From: Haplosporangium gracile
Lineage: Eukaryota; Mortierellomycota; Mortierellomycetes; Mortierellales; Mortierellaceae
Reading direction: 5' to 3'
Assembly: GCA_015499985.1 (NCBI GenBank)
Contig: JAAAUF010000007.1
Coordinates: 1-43,474 of the forward strand
DNA length: 43,474 nt
Shown: positions 1 through 10,700 of the stretch, in pieces
Layout of the letters: every line of letters starts with the position of its first letter
How positions within the stretch are numbered: position 1 is the stretch's first letter
Notes under the pieces: generated by a model
What the model saw: only the letters and a program-made list of their open reading frames with translations
Database searches by the model: none
What the model was told of the DNA's origin: nothing
Position numbers and translations under genes: made by a program

Positions 1-55
<55 letters not shown>
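1..55. repeat. (CT)n microsatellite
   Basis: About 27 uninterrupted CT dinucleotides open the window. No ATG lies between the tract and the first coding exon of the phospholipase-D-like gene (205), so the tract probably sits in that gene's first intron or leader. It is cut by the window edge, so its true length is unknown. Confidence 0.95.
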
Positions 56-58
<3 letters not shown>

Positions 59-204
59 GCTACTATTCATATACACGAGCGCAGACAACACAACCTTTCT
101 GGTGGCTGAAAAAAGTGACACAAAGAGAGTTGACTGATCAAATTACTGATTTTTAACACTTTTCTCTTTGACATCACACCTGGCGACATATCTCAATATA
201 ATAG

Positions 205-1525
205 ACCTTCAACTCGGCTCCTTCGATCGTCAACGACCAGACCATTCGCCAGAACCTCGTCGGCGTCTTCGAGCAGCAGGCTCAGAAGAACGGCTCTGCC
301 CCCTCCATTCAGCAGCTCTTCAACGCCGCCCGTGTGGCCTGTGCTGTCGATCACGACAAGGACGTGGTATGTTCCTCCTTATCAAATCATTCTTTTGAAA
401 GTAGGGTTGCTCCTTCTCCTCTTCATGTTGGTCCTTTCATTTTCATGCCAGCTGGACATATATAGCTCTGCTTGGATAAAAAATGGAACGGGGCGGCAAA
501 TATGGATAAGGCAAACATCAATTGGACTGAAACGACAGATGTGTCTGTGAGCCGGAGCGGGACAAAGTTGATACATGTTTGCTGACCTATTTCATATCTT
601 TCTTGCCATGCCTCTGGTGATGCATTTGTTAGATTACCTGGCTCGAGACTCTTCTTAATGCCTCCAACCATGGCAGTAATGGCAACCACGGAAACGGTGG
701 CCATGGTGTTGCCCCTCCTCCAGTCACCCTTCCTACCAACGACAATAACAACCAGGGAGGATCCAATATCTTTATCAATCCCATTTTCTTCCCATCGGAG
801 GAGAGCTTCAAGCAGTTGGTCAAGACCCTCGATGGCGCCAAAAAGTCTTTGGATATCTGTGTTTACACCATCACTGACGACCACCTCGCCAATGCCATCA
901 TCAGGGTAACGAAGTGCCTCTCATTTTCCTGTTGTTCACGAAGTCTTTGTTCGCAATGTAAATTAAGAGAGACTTGGGCTAACGAGATGTGTTTTTTGTA
1001 TATGTTAAAGGCTCATGAGCGTGGTGTCAAAGTCCGTATCATTTCCGATAGCGAGAAGGTAAAAGATAGTTCTGTTGACGTTTCTTACATGGCATAGGAG
1101 TGAATATTTCAATAACATGGAAATTTAACCACCTTTACTGCTGTTTTGCTTCTAGGCTGAGGACTTGGGCTCGGATGTGATCCGTCTCCGTGACAACAAC
1201 GATATCCCTACGCGTGTTGACAGCAGGTATTATGACAGCCGGGATTTCATCCAAGAGCACACTGTTCAATTGAAAAAGATGCCACATCGATCAAGGAACC
1301 AGACTAACATACCGATGAATCAATAATTATGTGATATGTAATAGCAAATCGTTCATGCACCACAAGTTTGCGGTTATTGACGACCAGTTGGTGATCAACG
1401 GTTCGTACAACTGGACCAAGGGAGCCCGTTTCGACAACAGGGAGAACTTGACCCTGACTAACTCTCCTAAAGCTGTCCAAGGCTTCAAGGGCGAGTTTGA
1501 ACGTCTCTGGGCCGAGTTTGTCTAA
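205..1525 (+). CDS. Phospholipase D-like protein, single HKD motif (5' end outside window)
   Basis: Spliced gene with visible exons at about 205-366, 633-905, 1011-1058, 1156-1226 and 1345-1525; all joins are GT-AG and keep phase. The last exon encodes the PLD signature HHKFAVID (HxKxxxxD) followed by NGSYNWT. The preceding exons give SLDICVYTITDDHLANAI and the ERGVKVRIISD strand, the usual order in one-HKD enzymes such as the PLD6/Zucchini/Nuc group, which dimerise to hydrolyse phosphodiester bonds in lipid or nucleic acid. A Gly/Asn-rich linker (HGSNGNHGNGGHG) precedes the domain. No in-frame ATG exists in the first visible exon, which opens just after a TAG/acceptor at 202-204, and no ATG lies anywhere at 57-204, so the start must be upstream of the window. 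Substrate and cell location cannot be read from the sequence; the family call is firm. Confidence 0.85.
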
Positions 1526-1824
1526 GCGCCTTTTTTTTTGGTCTCTTCCCATCTTATTGCCATAGAATTCTATTATTCCTCGTATCTACACTACAACCTT
1601 TTACAACAATGTTTAATCTCCAATTTTCAAAAGTGAGTTAAATGATGTGGCACAGTATTCGCATTAGAAATTCTTCCAATCGTCATTATCTTTGATTTTA
1701 TTTCCACTTTCCGTGCCTGGCTTAGTGTTGGTATTTGCGGGCCAGGCAGGGACAAGAAGGAAAGACATTCAACGAACAGGTTGCATCTTTTCTTCACACC
1801 TTCGACAACCCCATAAACACCACC

Positions 1825-3955
1825 ATGTTCGCCGCCACCCGTGCTCAACCCGTCGCCAATGTGCTCAGGTACACTCCCTTACAGCCACGCTCACACTCTC
1901 CCTTCTTCACAAACTATACACAAACACCTCTTTTCACTCTTCCCTCTCCTTCACGTTCGACACCCTTTTCCTCATACACACATACCGCACCCGTTTTCTT
2001 CCTATATTTGCTCTTCTGAACCACCCGACCCCGGCTAAAATCTTTGATCCAGCAAGGATGATCAACCTAACAGGATTCAGTTCGCATCGCAGATGACTAC
2101 AGCAGGATGGAGGAGCTGACACTTCTGAAAAGGGAGTTGGCCAGCACCCATGGGAGAACACGAAGTGTACTTCTCAGTCAGGCAACTTGCAAAGATCAGT
2201 TTGTACGCTTCAAGTCTGATTAATATTTCAGGGACGACATCATCAGAACGGTTAACCTCAAACCAGCCCGACAGATATCCATGACGAGTCTTCTGATCAA
2301 ACCAAATAACGCGGCACCCGTCGTGATTTATTGCACAGTTAGCAACAAGGACGGCGACAGAGTGGTGTTAGAAACAGATGATCACACTGTTTTGATGGTC
2401 CATGCATCAGAAGAGATCCACAGCAACTACATCAAACTGGCGACAGAAGAAACGCGTGAAAGTCAGCGTTTTCTTGCACACCGTTCACTGTTGGCGCCTG
2501 CGGCTCTGCATCATACATCGCTTATGTTAGCAACGACCAGAGCGTTGCGCGAACAAAAAATAGCAATTGATCCTAACAGCATCTTTGTGATATTACATTG
2601 TACATTGTCAATTGTAGCACTGGCGTCCAGGCCCGTAACATGGGTACCCTTAGAGAGAGTAAGTTTGTCCTTCTCACGGACACATCTTGGGACATCATCA
2701 GAAGGAAAGAGCATGGCAGTTGACGATTGATAGCAATGATGACATTTTAAAGTCAAATTTATTGACTACCGTATTTCGTTTTTACTTTGGTTAATAGTTC
2801 AGCTTCGTTTGAACGCCATTAAGAACATTGGAAAGATCACCAAGTCGATGAAGATGATTGCCTCAACCAAGGTCTCCAAGGCTCAGCGTGCTATGGAGTC
2901 TGCCCGTGTTTACGGTGCCGCCTCTACCAGTACGTTTTCATCTCTTTCTTTTTGTGTTGAATATGTGTCGTCTATTGGGATGTTGTCCTCAGGAACAGTA
3001 CTGCTACACAAGGAAACTCGAACATTATGGACAAGTCAACGACGATCCAAGCAAAAGAGGAATCATATTCGACACTGGCGTCATATTGACGGGATTCTTT
3101 GTTTTATTCTGGTAATAAAATGGAATAGGCATCTACAAGAACGCCAACACCGCCCCCCTCGAGAACGATGCCAAGGTCTACATCGTCTCTTCCTCGGACC
3201 GCGGTCTCTGCGGTGGTATCCACTCTTCGGTTGCCAAGGCCACCCGCCGCTTGATCGCCGAGGACGGCCCCTCGTCCGGCATCATTGTCTTGGGTGACAA
3301 GGCCAAGAATCAGATGTCCCGTACTCATCGTAGTGACATCCAGCTGTCGTTCAACCAGATCGGAAAGGCCATCCCCACCTTTGCCGAGGCTTGCGCTGCT
3401 GTCGACACCATCAAGACCTCCGGCATCAAGTTCGACAATGCCACCATTATCTACAACGAGTTCACCTCTGCCATCGCTTATGAAGCTATTCCCATCAACG
3501 TCTACTCTCCTGAGGCTTTGAAGGCTGCCGGTACGTCTTTATCTCGTTTGGTTCAATCCTTTTCTCTTCTTCTTTTCCTACCTTTATCTCGCTTGTCACG
3601 TGCCTTTTCTCTCTCTCTCCTTTCTATTACTCTATCTCATTTTCGTCCTTGTTCTCACACGTTTTGCATCTTTCACTTCAATTCATTTTCAATCATAATA
3701 GATGCCTTTGCTGCCTACGAGATTGACGATGAGGTTTTGGAGAATTACTACGAATTCTTGTTCGCCAACAACATCTACTGGGGTCTTGTTGAGGGTCACG
3801 CCTCGGAGATGTCTGCCAAGCGCACTGCTATGGAGAACGCCACCAAGAACGCCGGAGACATGGTTGATCGTTTGACCATGACCTACAACCGTTCCCGCCA
3901 GGCTGCCATTACCTCTGAGTTGGTTGATATTATTACCGGTGCCTCTGCTCTGTAA
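1825..3955 (+). CDS. ATP3: Mitochondrial F1F0 ATP synthase subunit gamma
   Basis: Five exons, 1825-1868, 2618-2658, 2798-2929, 3129-3530 and 3702-3955, join in phase into 290 residues, the usual size of the family. The N-terminus (MFAATRAQPVANVL, then ARNMGTLREI) is a mitochondrial presequence leading into the conserved RLNAIKNIGKITKSMKMIAS helix of the central rotor shaft. SSSDRGLCGGIHSS and the C-terminal helix MTYNRSRQAAITSELVDI are family hallmarks. The product sits in the F1 head in the matrix and couples proton-driven rotation to ATP formation. The first intron is 749 nt, much longer than the others (139, 199 and 171 nt), and holds coding-like sequence listed separately. The gene has its own promoter; the upstream PLD-like gene ends 300 bases before. 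Confidence 0.97.
2074..2610 (+). other. Coding-like sequence inside the first intron of the ATP synthase gamma gene
   Basis: Two blocks read like protein. The first, 2074-2222, follows a plausible acceptor (cctaacag) and gives DDYSRMEELTLLKRELASTH before a TAA. The second, about 2231-2600, follows another acceptor-like atatttcag and contains a frame with NNAAPVVIYCTVSNKDGDRV and VVLETDDHTVLMVHASEEIH. The amino-acid texture (alternating hydrophobic and polar residues, few rare codons) differs from the low-complexity introns nearby. No family was recognised. It could be a captured gene fragment, a nested gene with small exons, or chance. The blocks are not in phase for a simple splice to one another. 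Confidence 0.35.
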
Positions 3956-4534
3956 ATGATCTCTTATTCAACACAGCTTTTTACAAAGTCGTTGGTCGCT
4001 TTTACCCCTCCTTTTTTTTTTCTTTGAATATGAAATTAGAGAGGGTTGAGTGACCAACAGAAAAACTATTACACAAACATGCCAATCCCTACTCTCCCCA
4101 TCTATCATGCCCCCTCCTCTCTCTCTTTTTCTTGTAGACCATTCATAAAAAGAACAGAAAAAAAAGGGAATGCCAGCATCTTTTTTTCTTTTGGGTGTCC
4201 GCCTTTCTTTTTTTTACTTTGTTTTTGTTTCAAACTGAAGCAAATATCGATTGCACTTGCGCTATGGTTTGTATGTGTACTGTGTGAGCTTAATGGATGA
4301 ATGGCTGGTGCGAGAAGTACTGCGCAACGCAAAAAAACGACGGAATGTTGTGCGCCCTTCATTGTAGCAGTCTGGTGAGCGGCGCCTCTGCACTGGAGAG
4401 AAGAGGAAAATGAAAGAGAAGTGTTTTTGTTGTCCCGCTTGCCTTGTCCGCTAAGCGAATCGTTGTTGTGCGCCAAGCGATTAAATCAGCCAGTCGCCTT
4501 CTGTTTGTTAGTCGTTGGGTTTCGCCGTCGTTGT
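3956..4534. other. Gene-free stretch between ATP3 and the Fanzor relic
   Basis: This holds the 3' flank of the ATP synthase gamma gene, T-rich runs near 4010-4022 and 4185-4217, and the region just past the C-terminus of the minus-strand Fanzor-like relic. No convincing gene, RNA or repeat is seen. Confidence 0.6.
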
Positions 4535-5007
4535 TCAGTTTGGCTGTAGTAGATAGCATGCATCAAGCACAGGGTGGCCTTGGGTCGGAGTTTTGTTATC
4601 CAGGTTTGTAACGCTGGCGGTCATAGTTGGGGGAAGGGCGAAGGGACGATAGGGTGGAGCTTTGTGGTCGGTGGAGAGGAGAATCGAGGCACCAGATATC
4701 GCGATATTGTTGGCGGCATTGGCATCTCGTCCCATTGATCCTCGCCCAGCGCGTCTCCGAGGACAAAGTGGGTTCTTGCAGTCGACAGACTCGTTTAAAT
4801 AAATATTTTTGATGTTTTCATCCTTGGACTGAGACCAAGATACTAGAACGAAGCAATAGCTGCACACCCGGCTGGTGCGGTTTTCGTTCGTATGGGCAAC
4901 TGGTCCATGTCTGCGATGTTGTTGCGTCAGTTTCGACCCTCCTCGTTTGGCGTGTCCTTTAATTCTTAACCCTACCGCTATCCCTACTGCACCGTGCAAA
5001 ACCACAG
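4535..5007 (-). pseudogene. Fanzor/TnpB-like nuclease, C-terminal zinc ribbon and RuvC-III remnant
   Basis: On the minus strand an open stretch of about 156 codons carries the C-terminal signature of Fanzor proteins, the eukaryotic relatives of TnpB: GHAKRGGSKLTQQHRRHGPV, then TNENRTSRVCSYC, then CKNPLCPRRRAGRGSMGRDA with NAANNIAI. The cysteines CxxC (residues 48 and 51) and C-x4-C (76 and 81) form the zinc ribbon. The aspartate of GRDANAANNI (residue 94) is the RuvC-III catalytic position. TnpB and Fanzor are RNA-guided DNA endonucleases carried by transposons. No ATG opens this stretch; upstream frames are interrupted, and the RuvC-I and RuvC-II acidic motifs were not found, so it reads as a broken copy. 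The family assignment rests on the motif order; whether the upstream minus-strand fragments belong to it is unproven. Confidence 0.7.
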
Positions 5008-5037
5008 TAGCAACGTTTTTCTTTTGAGTAACTTGTC

Positions 5038-7499
5038 CTACACATCAGCACATAGGAGACGCGGAAAGCATATGGTCAATGACATAGACGTTATGAAATT
5101 AAGAAGCACTAGTACATAAGCATCTTCACATCGCAAACCCTTGAACCAAACAATGTGCTTACTTTTACTCCTCGTCGCCCCTGTATCCTCGGTCGTCTCA
5201 ATAGCAATGCCTTTGCCCTTGGTCGACGCATTCAACCTTTCCTTGCTGGTAGGATGTTCAATCATCTTGGGTTGGTCCGTAACACACCTGACCTCCTCGG
5301 GGTTGGCACCCTTGGATTGATACCTAGCACTCCTGATGATCTCGGGATTGGCATCCTCAGGCTTGGCGGCGACATCTGGGATATCTTCAAAGACAACGGT
5401 CTTGGAGAGGTCAGGCTCGACGTTACTGGTCTTGACAGATGCCTCAATTTGATGATCCAAAGCTGCGGCATCCCTGGACTCTGCAAGAACAATGTCCTTG
5501 ACCTTGTGGCGCTGCCGTGCTGCAAGAGTCGCATATACACGCGTTGTCCGCAACTCCTGTGTACGTAGGTCGCGCATCCTCTATCCGCATTCTCAAAGTC
5601 TCGACAGGGTTTTCGAGATCATCGGCGAACCTCTTAAGCAGCTTCCACTTCTTCAATAGTCGCCACATTGTTGATAGAGTTCTAGGAAAGATCCTCCAGT
5701 GCGCTGCGAGTCGCATCAGCCTCCGGCGTAGCTGCTGCTAGTCGCTTCTGTCGTCGCCTTTGGTGTTTGGCTGTGAGCGATAAATCGTTGATCTGACCTG
5801 TGGTGATGCTGTGGACCGGAGGCAAGACGACAGTTGCTTCTTCCTGTTCCTGGCTAGACTTTGATTCCTCCAAGTTTTCCACGGCTAGTGAGTGAAAAGG
5901 TGAATGGGGTACTATAGGTGGTTTGTCATTCTTAGAAATGAAGCATGCATGCATGCAAAAAAAAAAATGAGGGCCTGTGTCTTACCCATGAGAAGCTCAA
6001 AACGATTTTTGGTGAGCACAGAGTACTGTCTGATAGACTTTGTAATACCTTTCAGTGTCGTTGTGATTGACATGTCGAGCTCGGACAAACCCGAGCCATC
6101 AGCGTCGAACCCACTGGCTCCTGTCGGATCCGCCAACACCGCATCTAAAAGGCAGTCGATGAAAAGGTACTCTGTTTTCGCCTCTGCTGCAGAGTTCGCC
6201 CAGGTTGGTCGCGCCTCGTAGAAGCCTTGCTGTAAGGGATCATAGTTCGGTTTATTTTTGACAGTCTCTGGAGCGCATAACGAGTGGCTTTGGCAAACCG
6301 AAGTTCCTCGTCCTTTTGCAGCCAACTCAGGAATGACGTATCCGCGGCCTTCCTCGCCAACCTTAGCTCCGTCTCAGCCTGTTGCTCCCTGATCACTCTT
6401 TACTGGTTTAGGTTGGTTGTTGATTGTTGTTTGTGCTTGTTGTCGAGAGCAGGATTTAGCGACTTTACGTTGATGCACCGCAGCGTCAAGTCAAATCCTG
6501 TCCGCTTCTAGCCATAGATCTCGCTTCTACTTCTGCCCTGCCTTGACATCCTTGATCAGGTTGTTAATATCCGTCAACCGCTGCAACGCCATTGACTGGG
6601 TGATTTCTGTCCTTTGCCCTTCTCTACTCCAATCGGTGCCGGCACGCCTTTTGGATTTATCCTTTTTGGACTCATCCAACATGCTGATATAGGGGGCACC
6701 CTTGCCCCAGTCCGTTCCTTCTGGAATAACTTCGCCCAGCACACCGATTCACAAAGGTAAGTCTAATAGAAGAAATAGAAGATGCGACTTTAGAGCTTAT
6801 TTCTTCTCTGAGTGCACAAATAATAAATTGAGCATGAACTGTGAGAGGGAGCAAAAGAAAAACATACCGAAAGGCAAAGCGGAGCTTGTACTTGCGACAG
6901 ATCCTGTAAATGGCGTCCAGATCGAAAAAGTTAGTAAAAGTATCATTCCTATTCTTTGTAGCGGTTGTTACAGATGTGATGGGCTTGTGGTTGCTGTCGT
7001 AAAAATCGAAATTATTGGGAGCCTTCCAGCAAAGCGTATCGTAGATAGATGCTGCGCCGAGCGGAATGGGACGCAAGGAGGCTACAGATGGCGCCGGAGC
7101 GAATCTCCGTGTGTATTGCGAGCATCCCGTGTATGGTAATAAATGACTTGAGAAAAGCACGATCCGAATCATGCTCGCAGCGTTGGCAGTGGGCGGTGAC
7201 ATCTTGCCAGAAGAACGTGCTTTTCCTCGCCAAAACAAAAAAAATAGTTTCACCTGCCACAAGCTGTCGACTTTCAGGACATTGCGCACTTTACTATACC
7301 TTATCATTTGGTCCACAAGCGGTACTTGGTTTGCTTGAGGATTCGATCCACAAGATGGAGAACGAAAAAATGGGATAGCAGTATTATCAGCAAGGAGCAG
7401 GTTTACAGCTTCTATTTTGTTTTCATATGAAAGACTTGAAACTATGGAACTCGCGTCCTCCTGTGGTATAGCCAGAGGCATGTCGGAGAACGAACACAT
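5038..7499 (-). pseudogene. Degraded minus-strand coding sequence upstream of the Fanzor remnant
   Basis: About 2.5 kb in which coding-like segments succeed each other on the minus strand but change frame. From 5' to 3': an opening MCSFSDMPLAIPQEDAS (7499), FFDLDAIYRICRKYKLRFAF (near 6900) next to a GTATGT donor, TDWGKGAPYISMLDESKKDK (near 6700), ELRLARKAADTSFLSWLQKD (near 6350), a short acidic segment near 6120, a basic helix LLKKWKLLKRFADDLENPVE (near 5640), and a Ser/Thr/Lys-rich tail (5577-5150). Stops and shifts separate them, although some gaps could be introns. Position and orientation suggest the N-terminal part of the same mobile element as the Fanzor remnant, but no motif proves it; a separate dead gene is equally possible. 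A (GCAT)n run lies at 5943-5956. Confidence 0.45.
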
Positions 7500-7702
7500 T
7501 TCACACGTTTAGATATTTCGAATGGATTTAATACTCATGAAAGATACATGAGGATATGGGTATCTTTTTTTTTGTGAGGTTGAAAGTAATAGTACAAAAG
7601 AGTGAGGGAGATAAAAAGAACGATATATTGACGGTCGTCAAAAAAAAAAAGTAGCAAAGCGAGAAAGAAAAACATATGATAAGAACAAGCACAAAATGGC
7701 TC

Positions 7703-10700
7703 CTAGCGGTGAGAAGTACTGCTAGTAGTGGGAGAGACGTTGTGGTGATGATGATAATGTTGGTTTCCAGATCCAGTGCCATAGGCATTGTTACTACTGC
7801 TGACGCCATATCCACCACCGCCACCCACAGTCGACCCAGCGCCACTAAAGCCACCAACAACAATATCTCCTCGACCAGGACCAACAACAGCACTAGCTCG
7901 ATGAATGGGTTGCCCAACACTCTCCAGGAACTCGAGCGCCACAGCCGTCTGGTCAATGGTCTTCATATCGGGTGTCCGCTGAACACGGAGGACACAATCC
8001 TGTGCAAGCTGAATCCGACGCTGTTTACCCTCTTTACCTTGCCAGTCCGAGAGCGTGTTCTTGAGGAGGGGTTTGGCCGATTTGTCGGGCCCATCGGCCT
8101 TGGAACAGAGTTCGGATGCACGTTTGATGGATTCGGGGGAGGAAGAGAGGAGATCGTTCTCGAGGAGGAACCAGGCGGACATGACTCGGAGGTGTTCTGC
8201 AGCAATCATCAGGGCGTTGCGTTTGTGGGTGCGGATGCCTGGGTCGGCGCCGTAGAGGAGGAGCATTTGGACGAGCTCTTCGTTATCCATGCGTTCGAGG
8301 AGGACGTGGAGCGGGGTTGCTTTACGAGCATCAAGCGCGTTGACGTCTGCCCCACGTTTGAGAAGCAATTCCAGAACAGGGGCCAGATCCTTGCCAATCT
8401 GGATCCCACCAGCGACCATGACCGGACCACCGTTACCCTGATGGGGCTGCTGTTGCTGTTGCTGCTGTTGCTGGAGAGTAGCTGGGGGCTGGTAGTGCAT
8501 AATAGCGACATGAAGAGCCGATCTCTGGTACATGGCTTCAACCACATTCGCCTGGGCTCCAGCCTTGAACAACATCCGCATGGCCTCCAAAAGTACCTTT
8601 GTCGAGACCAAATGTGTGTTCTGCAAGAGAACAATCAAAGGTGTCCGTTTCTTGGCATCACGACTGTTGGGGTCTGCGCCAGCACGGGCCAAGAACTGGA
8701 TTGCCTCGACGGGGTTCGGGTATTGCTCACAGACATAATGCAAGACCGTAGTTCCATTATGATCGCCCCGATCAAGGGCTGCGCCGTACTGCAAAAGCGT
8801 CTTCATGGTCTCGAGCGCCCTCCGGGACCGGGCTGCGACAAGAAGTGGAGTTGGGTGGGGCCAGAACCCATTCGAGTCATGGATGAGGTGCGGGAAGGAT
8901 TTGAGCATCCGCTCGATGGTCACCAGATCCGACTGGGTGACAGCTGCAAAGAAATCCGTGGGTTCGTCGTGGTTCATTTCTTTGTAGGGGTCGGCGAGGC
9001 TATAAAAGTTGTTGGCCTGGACTCGAGGCTGGAGAGAAGACGTGCTGCCGTTGACAGCGCCGTTGCCATTGGCTGATGTTGGGGTCGAGGGCGAGGTTGA
9101 GAGGGCTGTTCCTGTTGTTGTAGTGGTTGTAGAGGAGGAGGAGGAGTCCTTGGAGGGCTGTAGCTGTGGCCGAGCCTCACGGTGGTCATTGACTGACCGT
9201 GCATCATCCTCTTCCGAATTGCGCTTTATTGGATCTATATCGTCAACGAAAACAAAAAGCATTTAATAATCACGACCACAATATAACAAGCACAAGAAGG
9301 CAGGTGCAAGGAGGACTTACTCTTCAGGGTGCGCACCCAATTGATTGCATCGCCAGCAAAGAGACCCCCAGCCCGATCATTATTCCTATTGGAAGAAGTA
9401 GGCAAGGCAAACGCGGGAGATGTAGGACGGTTCTGCGGCGTCAATTGAGGACTGCGGATGATCCTGTTACCGATCTCAGGCGGTGGTGCCGGCCGAAGAC
9501 TTGGGCTTCCAAGGACATTGTTATCCCTCCGGATCAATTCAGGACTCTGCGCTCGCTGCATAAGGAGCTGACTTGGTGGGATGATATTGTTATTGGGATT
9601 GGGAACATAGGCATTGTCGCCATTCCTCCTGGGTGGTGGTTCGATGCGAGGCTGTTGCTGCTGTTGCTGCTCCTGCAGTTGTTGATCTACCTTTTCAACC
9701 AGATCTAAAAGTCCTGTGTGCTTCTGGGTCAAATATGAAATGGGTCTAAAGTCACGTCGGTTGGTAGGCGGAGATCCATTTACAGATGAAAGACTTGGCG
9801 ATGGCGAGGTAGACGATGGTGACCCTGAAGGAGAACTTTCTGTCGAGGACGAAGGGGAAGAGCCAGAGGATGCAGGAGACGTGGGTCTTCGGGAGGCAGT
9901 CGATGGGGGCTCGGTCGTAACAGGTGTTGGCTTCCGAGTCCAATGGGGAGGACTAAGGGGAGTCACCACTGGGAATACCATAGGGATCTGTCGTGCAGGT
10001 GTTGGCCGTGTAGTATCAGCATTGGTCGAAGGAGCGGGTAGTGAAGTCGACTGCTCAGAGTTGCCATTGGAAGGGCTACAAGAGCCACTGGGCTGGCCAG
10101 TTTTAAGGTTCTTGCCTGGTCCGGGATTGTAAGAGGTCGACGGGACATACTGGATGAGTTCGACGGGGTTCCTGCCTCCTGTGCTTGTTCCATTTGCCCC
10201 AACGAGTCCTGGCTTTATCCCATTGCCAGACGCAGGTCCAAGAGTGGGTGTTGGTGGCGGTCCTGGAGGAGGTCTTGGGACTCTTGGACCGAGAGATGGC
10301 GAAGGGATACTCCGTGGTGGAGGGGCGCCAGCAGGAGGCGAAATGGTCTTGGATGCCTTGGGAGTGTTCCGAGGACGTGGCGGCGAAATGACTCTTGGTG
10401 TATTGGAGTGACCAGCCATAGCTCCTGGAGGTGGTGGGGGCGCGCCACTTGGTGGTGGCGAGATCGTGGAGATATTCTTAACAGAGGCTTGGGGCAGCTT
10501 ACTCACGACGTCGAACATGGGCAGTCCACTTTTCAGGGCCAAGGCTGCATCCCCGGGCAACTGGCTGAGAGATGGCTCTGAGGTGAACGATGGCGTTGGT
10601 GGTGGAGGTACTGGAGTAAATGATAGTCCATCGTTGCTGCCAGAAGAGTTGGGCGATAATGAGAGCTGATGAAACTCCAAGGGAGGCAAAAGCTCGAGGA

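Noticed and set aside
7676..9076. A 466-codon open frame on the plus strand opposite the ankyrin exon
   Set aside because: It is the antisense shadow of the ankyrin coding exon, has no recognisable domain, and arises because the biased codons on the minus strand avoid stops in this frame.
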